From assembly GCF_026626705.1 (NCBI RefSeq), contig NZ_JAPNKC010000001.1, positions 9,690,001 through 9,754,000 of the forward strand: a DNA stretch of 64,000 nt, in the 5' to 3' direction. Under the pieces are notes generated by a model. It did not search any database. It was not told the DNA's origin and worked only from the letters and a program-made list of their open reading frames with translations. The position numbers and the translations under genes were made by a program. The DNA comes from Pyxidicoccus sp. MSG2 (GTDB lineage: Bacteria > Myxococcota > Myxococcia > Myxococcales > Myxococcaceae). Positions 18,281 through 26,939 of this stretch are shown one piece after another. Positions within the stretch are counted from its first letter, which is position 1, and each line of letters starts with the position of its first letter.

Positions 18281-18670
18281 CTAGAGGGCCGCCAGCTTCT
18301 TCTTCGAGCTGAAGTGGCGGAAGAAGGCGATGATTTCCTCCACCGCGATCTTCACGTCGGTGGCGTCCTGGAACTCCGACTCCAGGAAGATGCCTCCGCA
18401 GGATTCACATGTGTCGTAGTGAAGCGGATGCTGGCGGTCGCCACCGTCCACGCGGACGAGGTCCACCTGGCACTCGGGGCACTGACCTGTCAGTGCCTGC
18501 GCATCCACCTTGCCGCCCTGGCTCTCCAGCCCGGGGAGGTTGTTGTGGAGCAGGACCCGGTTGAGGTCCGCGACGTCGATCCAGAGACCGCCGCAGTCTC
18601 CACACTTTCGCAACGTCAGATCATCCCCCTCGAGATCTGCCATCTCGACGTTGCAGCTGGGGCAATCCAT
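18281..18670 (-). CDS. Two-zinc-ribbon protein (TFIIB-type zinc finger family)
   Basis: A small soluble protein of 129 residues with four cysteine knuckles: MDCPSC, LRKCGDCGG, GQCPECQ and DTCESCGGIFLE. They pair into two zinc ribbons. The GGLWID and GGIFLE segments after each second knuckle are typical of the bacterial zf-TFIIB family, whose biochemical role is unknown. The ATG at 18670 has AGGAG 13 bases upstream; an ATG at 18682 adds MNGP but would sit one base from that site. The C-terminus is helical and basic (FFRHFSSKKKLAAL). The gene is monocistronic as far as can be seen. Confidence 0.75.
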   Translation of the reverse strand: MDCPSCNVEMADLEGDDLTLRKCGDCGGLWIDVADLNRVLLHNNLPGLESQGGKVDAQALTGQCPECQVDLVRVDGGDRQHPLHYDTCESCGGIFLESEFQDATDVKIAVEEIIAFFRHFSSKKKLAAL

Positions 18671-18811
18671 GGGGCCGTTCATTCTCCTGCAGGGGGGGAG
18701 GGATGCTCCCCAGTGGTTCGGAGAATGATAGGTCGTGCGAAAATTCGGATGCAACCCACGTTGCCGCTTCTGTTGGCAACGCGCCGTCTCTGCGCCCCTC
18801 CCCCTAGTCCC

Positions 18812-20083
18812 TTACGCCTTCGCCTTCACCCGCCGGATGTCCGCGCCCAGGCTTCGCAGCTTGCGCTCCAGGCGCTCGTAGCCACGGTCCAGGTGGTACA
18901 CGCGGCTGACGTCCGTGCGCCCCTCGGCCCGCAGGCCCGCGAGGATGAGGGACGCGCTCGCCCTCAAGTCCGTGGCCATGACGGGCGCCCCGCTCAGCCC
19001 CTTCACCCCCTTCACCACCGCGGTGTGTCCCTGGATGGTGATGTCCGCCCCCAGCCGGTGCAGCTCCGGGACGTGCATGAAGCGGTTCTCGAAGATGTTT
19101 TCGCTGATGACGGACGTTCCCTGGCTGACGGACATGAGGGCCATGAGCTGGGCCTGCATGTCGGTGGGGAAGCCCGGGTGCTCGGTGGTGTTGATGTTCA
19201 CCGCGGTGAGCGTGCGGGGGGCCTTGCAGCGCAGGCCGCCGCCCTCGGCGGTGAGGGTGCAGCCCGCCTCGCGCAGCTTGTCCACCACGGCCTCCAGGTG
19301 CTCGGGGACCGCGTGCTTCACCAGCACGTTGCCGCCGGAGATGGCCGCCGCGACGAGCAGGGTGCCCGCTTCGATGCGGTCCGGGAGGATGGCGTGCTCC
19401 ACGGGCTTGAGGCCCTCCACGCCCTCGACGGTGATGACGGAGGTGCCGGCGCCCTCGATGCGGGCGCCCATCTTGTTGAGGACGCGGGCCAGTTCCTCGA
19501 TTTCGGGCTCGCGGGCGCAGTTCTCCATGACGGTGCGGCCCTTCGCGAGCACCGCCGCCATCAGCACGTTCTCCGTGCCGGTGACGGTGATGACGTCGAA
19601 GTTGACGGTGCCGCCCTTGAGCTGCTTCGCCCGGGCCTCCACGTAGCCTTCCGTCAGGTGGATGTCCGCGCCCAGGGCCTTGAGCCCCTTGAGGTGCTGG
19701 TCGATGGGCCGCGCGCCGATGGCGCACCCGCCCGGCATGGACACGCGCGCCCGGCCGAAGCGGGCGACGAGCGGGCCCAGCACCAGCACGCTGGCGCGCA
19801 TCGTCTTCACCAGGTCGTACGGCGCTTCCGGGTGGATGTGGCCGTTGACGCCCACCTGGCAGACGTCCTTCTTGCGGGCGGTGAGCCGCTCCGCGTCGCA
19901 GCCCATGGTCCGCAGCACCTTGAGCATGGTGCCGACGTCCGCCAGGTCCGGGACGTTCCGGTAGGTGGAGGTGCCATCCGCCAGCAGCGCGGAGGCCAGG
20001 ATGGGCAGCGCCGCGTTCTTCGCGCCCGAGGCCTGCACCTCACCGTGCAGCTCCGCGCCACCCTTCATTACGATCTTGTCCAT
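18812..20083 (-). CDS. murA: UDP-N-acetylglucosamine 1-carboxyvinyltransferase
   Basis: A 423-residue enzyme of full family length that transfers enolpyruvate from PEP to UDP-GlcNAc, the first committed step of peptidoglycan synthesis in the cytoplasm. Key residues are present: Lys22 in SGAKNA, catalytic Cys120 in MPGGCAIGARP (the fosfomycin target, so sensitivity at this position is expected), the ARP arginine at 124, and the conserved TTEHPGFPTDMQAQ and FENRFMHVPEL segments. It is the last gene of a prfA-prmC-murA operon, 14 bases after prmC. Confidence 0.97.
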   Translation of the reverse strand: MDKIVMKGGAELHGEVQASGAKNAALPILASALLADGTSTYRNVPDLADVGTMLKVLRTMGCDAERLTARKKDVCQVGVNGHIHPEAPYDLVKTMRASVLVLGPLVARFGRARVSMPGGCAIGARPIDQHLKGLKALGADIHLTEGYVEARAKQLKGGTVNFDVITVTGTENVLMAAVLAKGRTVMENCAREPEIEELARVLNKMGARIEGAGTSVITVEGVEGLKPVEHAILPDRIEAGTLLVAAAISGGNVLVKHAVPEHLEAVVDKLREAGCTLTAEGGGLRCKAPRTLTAVNINTTEHPGFPTDMQAQLMALMSVSQGTSVISENIFENRFMHVPELHRLGADITIQGHTAVVKGVKGLSGAPVMATDLRASASLILAGLRAEGRTDVSRVYHLDRGYERLERKLRSLGADIRRVKAKA

Positions 20084-20097
20084 GGTTCCCTGCTTCT

Positions 20098-20979
20098 TCA
20101 GCCCTGTGGCCCGTCAGCCACGGGCTGTGTCCCAAAAGCCATGCGCTCCCGCCGCTCCAGGTCCTTCTCCACGCGCGCATCCGCGTACCCCGCGGCCCGC
20201 AGGAGCTCCAGGACGGCGGGGCCCTGAGTCTCGCCAATCTCCATTGCAAGGAGCCCGCCAGGCTCCAGGAAGCGCCGCGCACCCGTCACCACCCGGCGGA
20301 TGGCGACGAGCCCGTCCGGCCCGCCGTCCAGCGCCAGCTTCGGCTCGCGGCGCACCTCGGCGGACAGCGTCGCGATTTCCGCGGTGTCGATGTAGGGCGG
20401 GTTGGAGACCACCACCCGGAAGCGCGCGTCCGGCGGCACCGGGGAGAACAGGTCCCCCTGCAGCACCGTCACCCTGTCGGCCACCTTGAGGGCCTCCGCG
20501 TTCTCCTTCGCCAGCGCGCACGCGTCCGGGGACAAATCCGTGGCCACCACCGTGGCCTGCGGGCGCTCGGCCGCGAGGCTGATGGCGATGCAGCCCGAGC
20601 CCGTGCACACGTCCAGCGCCCGCGACGGCGCGTCCTTCGGCAGCATGCGCAGCGCCGCTTCGACGAGGAGCTCCGTCTCCGGCCTGGGAATCAGCACCCG
20701 CGCGTCCACCTTGAAGGTGCGGTTGTAGAACTCGCGCACGCCGGTGAGGTACTGCGTGGGCTCGCCGCCCAGGCGCCGCTCAATCAGCGCGCGGAAGGTG
20801 CCCAGCTCCTCCTTGGAGAGGGGCCGGTCCAGGTCCACGTAGAGCCGGACGCGGCCCACCTTGAGCACGTGCGACAGCAGCACCTCGGCGGTGAGCCGGG
20901 GGCTGTCCACCTGCCGCTTCTCGAAGTGCTGCGTCGTCCAGGTGAGGACCCTGCGGATGGTCCAGGTCTCGCTGCTCAT
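20098..20979 (-). CDS. prmC: Peptide chain release factor N5-glutamine methyltransferase
   Basis: A 293-residue SAM-dependent methyltransferase that methylates the Gln of the GGQ motif in release factors. The SAM-binding motif I is LDVCTGSGCIA (from about 122), and the catalytic NPPY motif is at 193-196. An N-terminal helical domain (1-85) contacts the release factor. The start codon overlaps the prfA stop by four bases (ATGA), so it is translationally coupled to its own substrate gene, an arrangement seen in many bacteria. Confidence 0.95.
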   Translation of the reverse strand: MSSETWTIRRVLTWTTQHFEKRQVDSPRLTAEVLLSHVLKVGRVRLYVDLDRPLSKEELGTFRALIERRLGGEPTQYLTGVREFYNRTFKVDARVLIPRPETELLVEAALRMLPKDAPSRALDVCTGSGCIAISLAAERPQATVVATDLSPDACALAKENAEALKVADRVTVLQGDLFSPVPPDARFRVVVSNPPYIDTAEIATLSAEVRREPKLALDGGPDGLVAIRRVVTGARRFLEPGGLLAMEIGETQGPAVLELLRAAGYADARVEKDLERRERMAFGTQPVADGPQG

Positions 20980-22070
20980 GCGTCGGGAGAGGCGGGCCGC
21001 GAGCCGCCGGTCTGCGCCTTGAGCGCCTCGGCCTGGTAGTAGGTCCGGCAGGCGGTGATGACGTCTTCAATCCCGCCCGCCATGATGCCCGGCAGGTTGT
21101 GCACGGTGAGCCCGATGCGGTGGTCCGTCAGCCGGTCCTGCGGGAAGTTGTAGGTGCGAATCTTCTCGCTGCGGTCGCCGGTGCCCACCTGCGAGCGGCG
21201 CGTGGAGTCGCGCTCGGCGCGCAGGCGCTCCTGCTCCATCTCGTAGATTTTCGCGCGGAGCATGCGCAGCGCCATGTTGTAGTTCTTGAGCTGGCTCTTC
21301 TCCTGCTGGCACTTCACCACGATGCCCGTGGGCCGGTGGGTGAGGCGCACCGCGGAGTCCGTCGTGTTGACGCTCTGGCCACCGGCGCCGGTGGAGCGCA
21401 TCGCCTGCCGGTCGATGTCCGCCTCGTTGAGCTTCACGTCCACCTCCTCGGCTTCCGGCATGACGGCCACCGTAATCGTGGAGGTGTGGATGCGGCCCTG
21501 CGTCTCGGTGGCGGGCACGCGCTGCACGCGGTGCACGCCGGACTCGTACTTCAGGCTGCTGAACACGGCGTCCCCGGACAGCGTCACCGTGGCGTCCTTG
21601 ATGCCACCGGCGTTGCCCGCGCTCATGTCGATGATGTCCGACTTCCAACCCCGCCGGTCCGCGTAGCGGAGGTACATCTGCATGACCTCCTCCGCGAAGA
21701 GGGACGCCTCGTCGCCACCCGCGCCGGCGCGGATTTCGAGGATGACGTTCTTCTCGTCGTTGGGGTCCTTGGGGAGCAGCAGGAGCTTGAGCTGGGACTC
21801 CAGCTCCTCGCGCTGCTCCTTGAGGCCGGGCAGGGCCTCGCGGGCATAGGCCTTCTCGTCCGGGTCCGAGCTGCCGAGCCAGGCTTCGACCTCGTTCAGG
21901 TCGGCCAGCACCTTGCGGTAGGTGCGGAAGGTGTCCACCAGCTTTTCCAGGCCCGCACGCTCCTTGGAGACCTTCTGGAGCCTCGCCGAGTCGGCGAGCA
22001 CGTCGGGGTTCGACAGGTCGGCGGTGAGGCGCTCGAACCGGCGCTCGACGTCTTCGAGTTTGTCAATCAT
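20976..22070 (-). CDS. prfA: Peptide chain release factor 1
   Basis: A 364-residue class I release factor. The codon-recognition tripeptide is PAT (186-188, in RVPATETQGR), the RF1 signature for UAA and UAG. The GGQ peptidyl-hydrolysis motif is at 230-232 in STGAGGQSVNTTDSA. It is first in the operon with prmC and murA. Confidence 0.97.
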   Translation of the reverse strand: MIDKLEDVERRFERLTADLSNPDVLADSARLQKVSKERAGLEKLVDTFRTYRKVLADLNEVEAWLGSSDPDEKAYAREALPGLKEQREELESQLKLLLLPKDPNDEKNVILEIRAGAGGDEASLFAEEVMQMYLRYADRRGWKSDIIDMSAGNAGGIKDATVTLSGDAVFSSLKYESGVHRVQRVPATETQGRIHTSTITVAVMPEAEEVDVKLNEADIDRQAMRSTGAGGQSVNTTDSAVRLTHRPTGIVVKCQQEKSQLKNYNMALRMLRAKIYEMEQERLRAERDSTRRSQVGTGDRSEKIRTYNFPQDRLTDHRIGLTVHNLPGIMAGGIEDVITACRTYYQAEALKAQTGGSRPASPDA

Positions 22071-22226
22071 CGTTCTTCCGGGGGGTATTGCCCCTTTGTC
22101 CGCCCTCTGGCAAGGGTGGGCGGAGTCAAGAAATTCCTTGGCTGCCTGGGCGGTCGCATGAAAGAAGGGCCGCCCTCACCGCCCTTTGGCGGTCGGTCTC
22201 ACATCACCTACACGGAGTCCTTCCAC

Positions 22227-22349
22227 ATGCCCGCCCAGAAGGGAAATCGTTCCAAGAAGAAGGTCGCCAACCGCGCCAAGGGTCGGAAGGCCCAGCTGAA
22301 GCGCCGCCGTAGCCGCGCCAAGAAGGGCCAGTCCAACAACAAGGTCTAG
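22227..22349 (+). CDS. Very basic 40-aa protein of unknown function
   Basis: A 40-residue protein, nearly half Lys/Arg (KGNRSKKKVANRAKGRKAQ followed by LKRRRSRAKKGQ). The ATG has GGAG nine bases upstream. Composition and size suggest nucleic-acid or ribosome binding; it does not match bL36, bTHX or another small ribosomal protein that I recognise. It is divergent from prfA, which is functionally suggestive but no proof. The coding evidence is composition, a good ribosome site and a clean stop. Confidence 0.6.
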   Translation: MPAQKGNRSKKKVANRAKGRKAQLKRRRSRAKKGQSNNKV

Positions 22350-22357
22350 TTGCCCGG

Positions 22358-23587
22358 CTACTCCCTCCCTCGGGGTTCGGGGGAGGGAGGCGGGCGGGCC
22401 CACGGCTCCAGTTCGGGCAGCATCCGCTCCACGGTGCCCGAGGAGCTGGCCAGCAGTCGCAGGACGTCCTCCGCCTCGGCACCCGTGACGGGCACCGGCT
22501 GGAAGGGCAGCTCCGGGAAGCGGTCGGAGCGCAGGGGCAGCACCTCGCTGGAGAGGTAACCGCCGGGCCCGAAGCGGGCCTTCCACAGCGCGCTGCGCTT
22601 GTCGCGCGGGTTCCAGTTTCCACCAAAGACGAAGTTGCCCAGCGAGTAGACGACGGGCGCGCCCTGGAACAGCTCCATGGACTGGAGCACGTGCGGGTGG
22701 CTGCCGAGCACGCCGCTGGCGCCGGCTTCAATGGCCGCGTGGGCCAGGCGCACCTGGTACGGCTCCGGCGAGTAGGTGCCCTCGCGGCCCCAGTGGAAGA
22801 AGGGCAGGACGATGTCCGCCTGCTGCTTCGCGGCGAGGATGTCCTCGCGGAGCATCCGCTCCATGACGTCCACGTCGGAGAAGTGCCCGGCCACGCCCGG
22901 CGTCGTCTCGGTGGCGTAGACCTCGGGCGGCTCGATGTTGCGCTCGCCGAGGAAGAAGTAGCCGAGGAAGGCCACGCGCAGGCCGCCCACGGTGAGGATG
23001 GCGGGCCGGCGCGCCTCGGCGAGAGTCCTCCCCGCGCCGAAGTAGGGGATGCGCGCCGTCTCCAGCGTCACCAGCGTGTCCACCAGCCCCTGGGGGCCGT
23101 AGTCCATCATGTGGTTGTTGGCGAGGCTGACCACGTCCACGCCGCCGGCCAGGAGCGCGCCCACCAATTCCGGCCGCGCGCGGAAGTTGAAGTTCTTGGG
23201 CAGCTTCTCTCCGCCCTCGGTGAAGGGGCACTCCAGGTTGACGGCGAAGAGGTCCGCCGCGTCGCCCAGGGGCTTCACCTCCTTGAAGCCGTACGCGAGC
23301 ATCTCCTCGCGCGAGCGCCCCTTGGCCACCTGGTCGTCGAAGTACGTCTGGAGGTTGTGACCCAGTGTCACGTCGCCACCGACCACAAGAGTAATGGGCT
23401 GGACAGGCGGGCCGGCGTCCGCTGCCCCGGCCAGCGTGTCCGGCGGGGCGGGGAGCGAGACGACGCCCGCGTCCGGCTCTGGAGGGGCCGTCTGGCCCGG
23501 TCCCGGCGACGGAGGGAGCTCCGCTGGGGGAGCGGGGCGCGGATGACAGGCGGCGAACACGAGCAGCAGGAGGGCGGCGTGGCGCAT
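22358..23587 (-). CDS. CapA-family lipoprotein (PGA_cap metallophosphatase-like)
   Basis: A 409-residue lipoprotein (signal MRHAALLLLVFAAC, lipidated Cys14) with a Pro/Ala-rich linker. Residues 70-340 match the CapA/poly-gamma-glutamate capsule family, a calcineurin-like fold. The metal-binding pattern is visible in VGGDVTLGH, LECPFTEGG, SLANNHMMDYGPQG, PFFHWGREGTY and LGSHPHVLQ. Such proteins are tied to capsule or exopolymer synthesis; enzymatic activity is often untested. No capBC-like partners are nearby. The ATG at 23587 is preferred to a GTG two codons upstream. It is convergent with the 40-aa gene. Confidence 0.85.
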   Translation of the reverse strand: MRHAALLLLVFAACHPRPAPPAELPPSPGPGQTAPPEPDAGVVSLPAPPDTLAGAADAGPPVQPITLVVGGDVTLGHNLQTYFDDQVAKGRSREEMLAYGFKEVKPLGDAADLFAVNLECPFTEGGEKLPKNFNFRARPELVGALLAGGVDVVSLANNHMMDYGPQGLVDTLVTLETARIPYFGAGRTLAEARRPAILTVGGLRVAFLGYFFLGERNIEPPEVYATETTPGVAGHFSDVDVMERMLREDILAAKQQADIVLPFFHWGREGTYSPEPYQVRLAHAAIEAGASGVLGSHPHVLQSMELFQGAPVVYSLGNFVFGGNWNPRDKRSALWKARFGPGGYLSSEVLPLRSDRFPELPFQPVPVTGAEAEDVLRLLASSSGTVERMLPELEPWARPPPSPEPRGRE

Positions 23588-23649
23588 GGGCACGGGGAAA
23601 CTCTACCTTGCACCTGTCGTTGCGCGGCGCGTAGATTGCCCGCGCGCTC

Positions 23650-24465
23650 ATGGCCCGGGAAAAGGACAACATCGCGCTCTCCGACGAGCACAACACTCGC
23701 GGAATCGAGCTGGCGGACCGGGGTTGGCTCGATGAGGCCATCAAGGAGTTCAAGAAGGCCATCGATCTGGACCCCAGCTCGGCCCACGCGCACGACAACC
23801 TGGCGACCGTCTACGCGGAGAAGAAGCTCTTCCGCGAGGCGCTCACCGAGTACCTCACCGCCCTGAAGCTGGAGCCGGAGAGCGCCACGGCGCACTACAA
23901 CCTGGCCTGCTTCCTCTCCACCCACGCCGGGGAGATGGCGGTGGAGGAGTACAAGGAAGCCATCGAGCTGGACCCGGAGTATCCGGACGCGCACCTCAAC
24001 CTCGGCCTCACCTATGCGGACCAGGGGCGGGTGGAAGAGGCCATGCGCGAGCTGCAGACGGCCATCGAGCTGGACCCGCAGGACGCCTTCCCCCGTCACG
24101 AGCTGGCCGCGCTGATGATGGACGAGGGCGACTACCGCTCCGCGATTACGCAGCTGAAGGAAGTGGTGCGGCTGGAGCCGGACAACTTCGAGGCCCAGTT
24201 GGATCTGGGCATCTGCTACGCGCAGAAGGGCTTCTACGCGGAAGCGGAGCGCGCCTACGAGCGGGCCCGGGCGCTGAACCCCGAGGACCTGCTGCTCAAC
24301 TACAACCTGGCCGCGCTGTTCGCGCTCTGGGGACGGCCGAAGGACGCCGTGCAGTACCTCCAGAAGTCGCTGGCGGCGGACCGCCCCAAGGTCATGGGGT
24401 GGCTGTCCACGGACCCCATGTTCGACGCCCTCAAGGGCGACCCCGACTTCGAAGCCCTGTTCTGA
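23650..24465 (+). CDS. TPR-repeat protein, 271 aa
   Basis: A soluble protein made almost entirely of six to seven tetratricopeptide repeats (residues about 10-235). Most repeats show the W/L-G-Y-A-F-P pattern, for example ELADRGWLDEAIKEFKKAIDLDP and LGLTYADQGRVEEAMRELQTAIELDP. It has no signal peptide. The last 30 residues (WLSTDPMFDALKGDPDFEALF) resemble the capping segment of long TPR scaffolds. The CNNM-type membrane protein gene follows after 9 bases, so they are probably co-transcribed. A scaffold or assembly role is likely; the partner is unknown. Confidence 0.85.
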   Translation: MAREKDNIALSDEHNTRGIELADRGWLDEAIKEFKKAIDLDPSSAHAHDNLATVYAEKKLFREALTEYLTALKLEPESATAHYNLACFLSTHAGEMAVEEYKEAIELDPEYPDAHLNLGLTYADQGRVEEAMRELQTAIELDPQDAFPRHELAALMMDEGDYRSAITQLKEVVRLEPDNFEAQLDLGICYAQKGFYAEAERAYERARALNPEDLLLNYNLAALFALWGRPKDAVQYLQKSLAADRPKVMGWLSTDPMFDALKGDPDFEALF

Positions 24466-24474
24466 GCCACCGCC

Positions 24475-25902
24475 ATGGGAATGGAATGGGTGTTCCTCGG
24501 ACTGGCGATCCTCCTGGTCTTCGCCAACGGCTTCTTCGTGGCGACCGAGTTCGCCATCGTGAAGATTCGCGTCACGCGCCTGCAGGCGCTGGTGGACGAG
24601 GGCCAGCCGGGCGCCGCCACCGCGATGAAGATGGTGAGCCACCTGGACGCGTACCTGTCCGCGACCCAGTTCGGCATCACCCTGGCGTCGCTGGGGCTGG
24701 GCTGGCTGGGTGAGCCGGCCTTCGCCGCGCTGCTGGAGCCGGTGCTGGTGAGGCTGGTGCCGGAGGGCTCCGCCGCGACGTTGGCCCACACGGCGGCGGT
24801 GGTCATCGCCTTCAGCATCATCACCTTCCTGCACATCGTCATCGGAGAGCTGGCGCCCAAGAGCCTGGCGATCCAGCGCGCCGAGTCCACCACGCTCGCC
24901 GTCGCGCTGCCGATGCGGGTGTTCTACTTCGTCTTCTACCCGGCCATCGTCCTGCTCAACGGGCTGGCGGCGTGGGTGCTGCGCCTGTTCGGCCTGCACT
25001 CGGTGGGCGAGGAGTCACACGACGCCCACAGCGAGGACGAGCTGCGCGTCATCCTCCACAGCTCGGCGCAGGCGGGGGCGATTACCTCTGCGCGCGCGGA
25101 GCTGCTCGAGCGGGCGCTGGAGATGGCGCAGAAGACGGCGCGGCAGGTGATGGTGCCGCGCAACCAGGTGAAGTTCCTCGACGTGGAGGAGCCGCTGGAC
25201 AAGTGCATCGCCGACGCTCGCGCGGCGGGCCACACGTGGCTGCCGGTGTGCCGGGGCAACCTCGACGAGGTGGAGGGCCTGGTCAACGCGAAGGACCTCT
25301 TCTTCCTGCTGTCGCGCGGGGAGCTGCGCAGCCTGGCGCAGGTGCAGCGGCCGGTGCTCTTCATCCCGGAGAACGCCACGCTGGAGCAGCTGCTGGCCGA
25401 GTTCCGCCGCCGCCGCCGCCAGACGGCGCTGGTGGTGGACGAGCACGGCGGCACGTCCGGCCTGGTGACGATTGCCGACGTGGTGGCCGAGGTGGTGGGC
25501 GACGTGGCGGAGTTGGGCCGCCGCGTGGAGGAGGTGCGCTCGCTGCCGGGCGGCCGCTTCGAGCTGCCGGGCACCACGCAGCTGGATGATCTGGAGGAGC
25601 GGCTGGACGTCAACTTCGACCTCGACGAGGACGAAGAGGGCGAAGTCACCACCATCGCCGGCTACCTCATGGCGCGGCTGGGGCGTGTCCCGGAGAAGGG
25701 GGACACCCTGAAGCTCGACATGTGGCGGGTGCTGGTGGAGGAGGTCGACGGGCCGCGCGTGGTGCGGGTGACGGTGGAGCCCCAGTCCCGCGCCGCCCCG
25801 GGCCCGCGCACGGCCGCGGATGCCGCGTCCGCGCCGGCCTCGGAGTCCGCGGCGGCGCCTCCGGGGGAGACGCCGCCGTCGTCCTCGAACGAGTCGGCGT
25901 AG
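24475..25902 (+). CDS. CNNM/HlyC-CorC family transporter-associated protein
   Basis: A 475-residue membrane protein. The N-terminal DUF21/CNNM domain (1-190) has about four hydrophobic segments and the motif IGELAPKSLAIQ. Two CBS domains follow (about 215-345, MVPRNQVKFLDVEEPLDKC and VVDEHGGTSGLVTIADVVAEVVG), then the CorC_HlyC domain (about 360-440). From family knowledge, members act in Mg2+ or other divalent cation handling and are often mislabelled as hemolysins. The last 35 residues are Ala/Pro/Ser-rich. It probably forms a unit with the TPR gene just upstream. Confidence 0.9.
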   Translation: MGMEWVFLGLAILLVFANGFFVATEFAIVKIRVTRLQALVDEGQPGAATAMKMVSHLDAYLSATQFGITLASLGLGWLGEPAFAALLEPVLVRLVPEGSAATLAHTAAVVIAFSIITFLHIVIGELAPKSLAIQRAESTTLAVALPMRVFYFVFYPAIVLLNGLAAWVLRLFGLHSVGEESHDAHSEDELRVILHSSAQAGAITSARAELLERALEMAQKTARQVMVPRNQVKFLDVEEPLDKCIADARAAGHTWLPVCRGNLDEVEGLVNAKDLFFLLSRGELRSLAQVQRPVLFIPENATLEQLLAEFRRRRRQTALVVDEHGGTSGLVTIADVVAEVVGDVAELGRRVEEVRSLPGGRFELPGTTQLDDLEERLDVNFDLDEDEEGEVTTIAGYLMARLGRVPEKGDTLKLDMWRVLVEEVDGPRVVRVTVEPQSRAAPGPRTAADAASAPASESAAAPPGETPPSSSNESA

Positions 25903-25905
25903 AAG

Positions 25906-26694
25906 CTAGCCCTTCGGGTCCTTCTTCGCGGCCACGGCCTTCTTCATCACCTTCGCCTTGCTGGCGGCCCTGGGCGGCTCCGGGCGCTCCACCTTGAGCA
26001 ACTCCAGGTCGGTGTTGCCGGCCGTCTCCAGCTTGACGATGCCCACGCCGGGGGCGAACCAGATGAAGCTCTCCATGGAGCGTCCCTGGGCGCCGGGCCG
26101 GCTGGAGCGCGCCGTGGTGATGTTCTTCACCTTGAGCGCCTTGAACGTCCCGGCGGCGACGGTGACCTCCTCCTCGCCCACCACCGTGGCCTCCTTGTCG
26201 AACGTGGTGGCGATGGTGGGGCGCAGGCCCCCCGTCTTGCTCGCGGGCGGCTGGAGCTTCACGGAGAGGCTGTTCTTCCACGTCCCCCCGAGCACCATGG
26301 TGGAGGGCGCGGGCACGGCGACGCCCTCGGCGCTCACCACCTGCACGTCCATGCCGGACGCGGAGAGCAGGGTGCCCTCCAGGCCGCCCAGGCCCGTGCG
26401 GATGCCCTCGGAGGTACAGGTGGCCTCCGTCTGGCCCTCACGGTTCTTCAGCTTCACCGCGACGGTGCCCTTGAGGCCCTCCGGCACCGGCGTCACGTCC
26501 TGCGTGGAGAGCACCATCTCCGAGGACTTGCCTGCCCGGTAGGTCAGCTTGAGGCCGTCCTCCAGCGGGAAATACGGGTTGGGGCAGGCGGGCGCAGAGG
26601 CAACCGCCGGCGTGTCAGACCGGGGTGCTACGTCCGGCGTAGGGGACGCTCCCATGAGAAGCGACACGGCAAGAAAGGGCTGGAACGTAGGCAA
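25906..26694 (-). CDS. Putative exported beta-rich protein of unknown function
   Basis: About 262 residues. A hydrophobic start (PTFQPFLAVSLLMGAS) looks like a signal sequence although it lacks the usual basic residues, followed by PNPYFPLEDGLKLTYR and a series of beta-strand-like segments such as GTFKALKVKNI. The end is Lys/Ala-rich (KAKVMKKAVAAKKDPKG). A TTG at 26694 directly follows GGAGG; an ATG at 26655 is the alternative and would remove the signal. The pattern of a single outer-surface beta domain is suggestive of periplasmic proteins with a DUF3108-like fold, but I cannot name it. It is convergent with the CNNM gene. Confidence 0.6.
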   Translation of the reverse strand: MPTFQPFLAVSLLMGASPTPDVAPRSDTPAVASAPACPNPYFPLEDGLKLTYRAGKSSEMVLSTQDVTPVPEGLKGTVAVKLKNREGQTEATCTSEGIRTGLGGLEGTLLSASGMDVQVVSAEGVAVPAPSTMVLGGTWKNSLSVKLQPPASKTGGLRPTIATTFDKEATVVGEEEVTVAAGTFKALKVKNITTARSSRPGAQGRSMESFIWFAPGVGIVKLETAGNTDLELLKVERPEPPRAASKAKVMKKAVAAKKDPKG

Positions 26695-26939
26695 CCTCCA
26701 GAAAAAGCAATTGGAAGGTAGGGTGGGACCCCCACTTTGCAACCCCACGGAACGGCCGGACGTGCCCCGAGCCTGCCCTGTTGAAGGGCAAGCAGCCGAA
26801 CGTATGGCCACCTGAGGCATGGTCACGCTTGATCGGCCGGAGGGCGACTGGTACTCCTGCCGATCGTTCCGGAGCCGATTTTTCGGCCTCGCGCTCACTT
26901 TCTTCCCCGTACTCCGCGCCTCACCAGGAGCCCGCTGGC

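Noticed and set aside
26760..26860. Sigma-70-like promoters for smc (TTGAAG or TTGATC with weak -10 boxes)
   Set aside because: Both pairs have poor -10 hexamers and cannot be told apart, so neither was listed.
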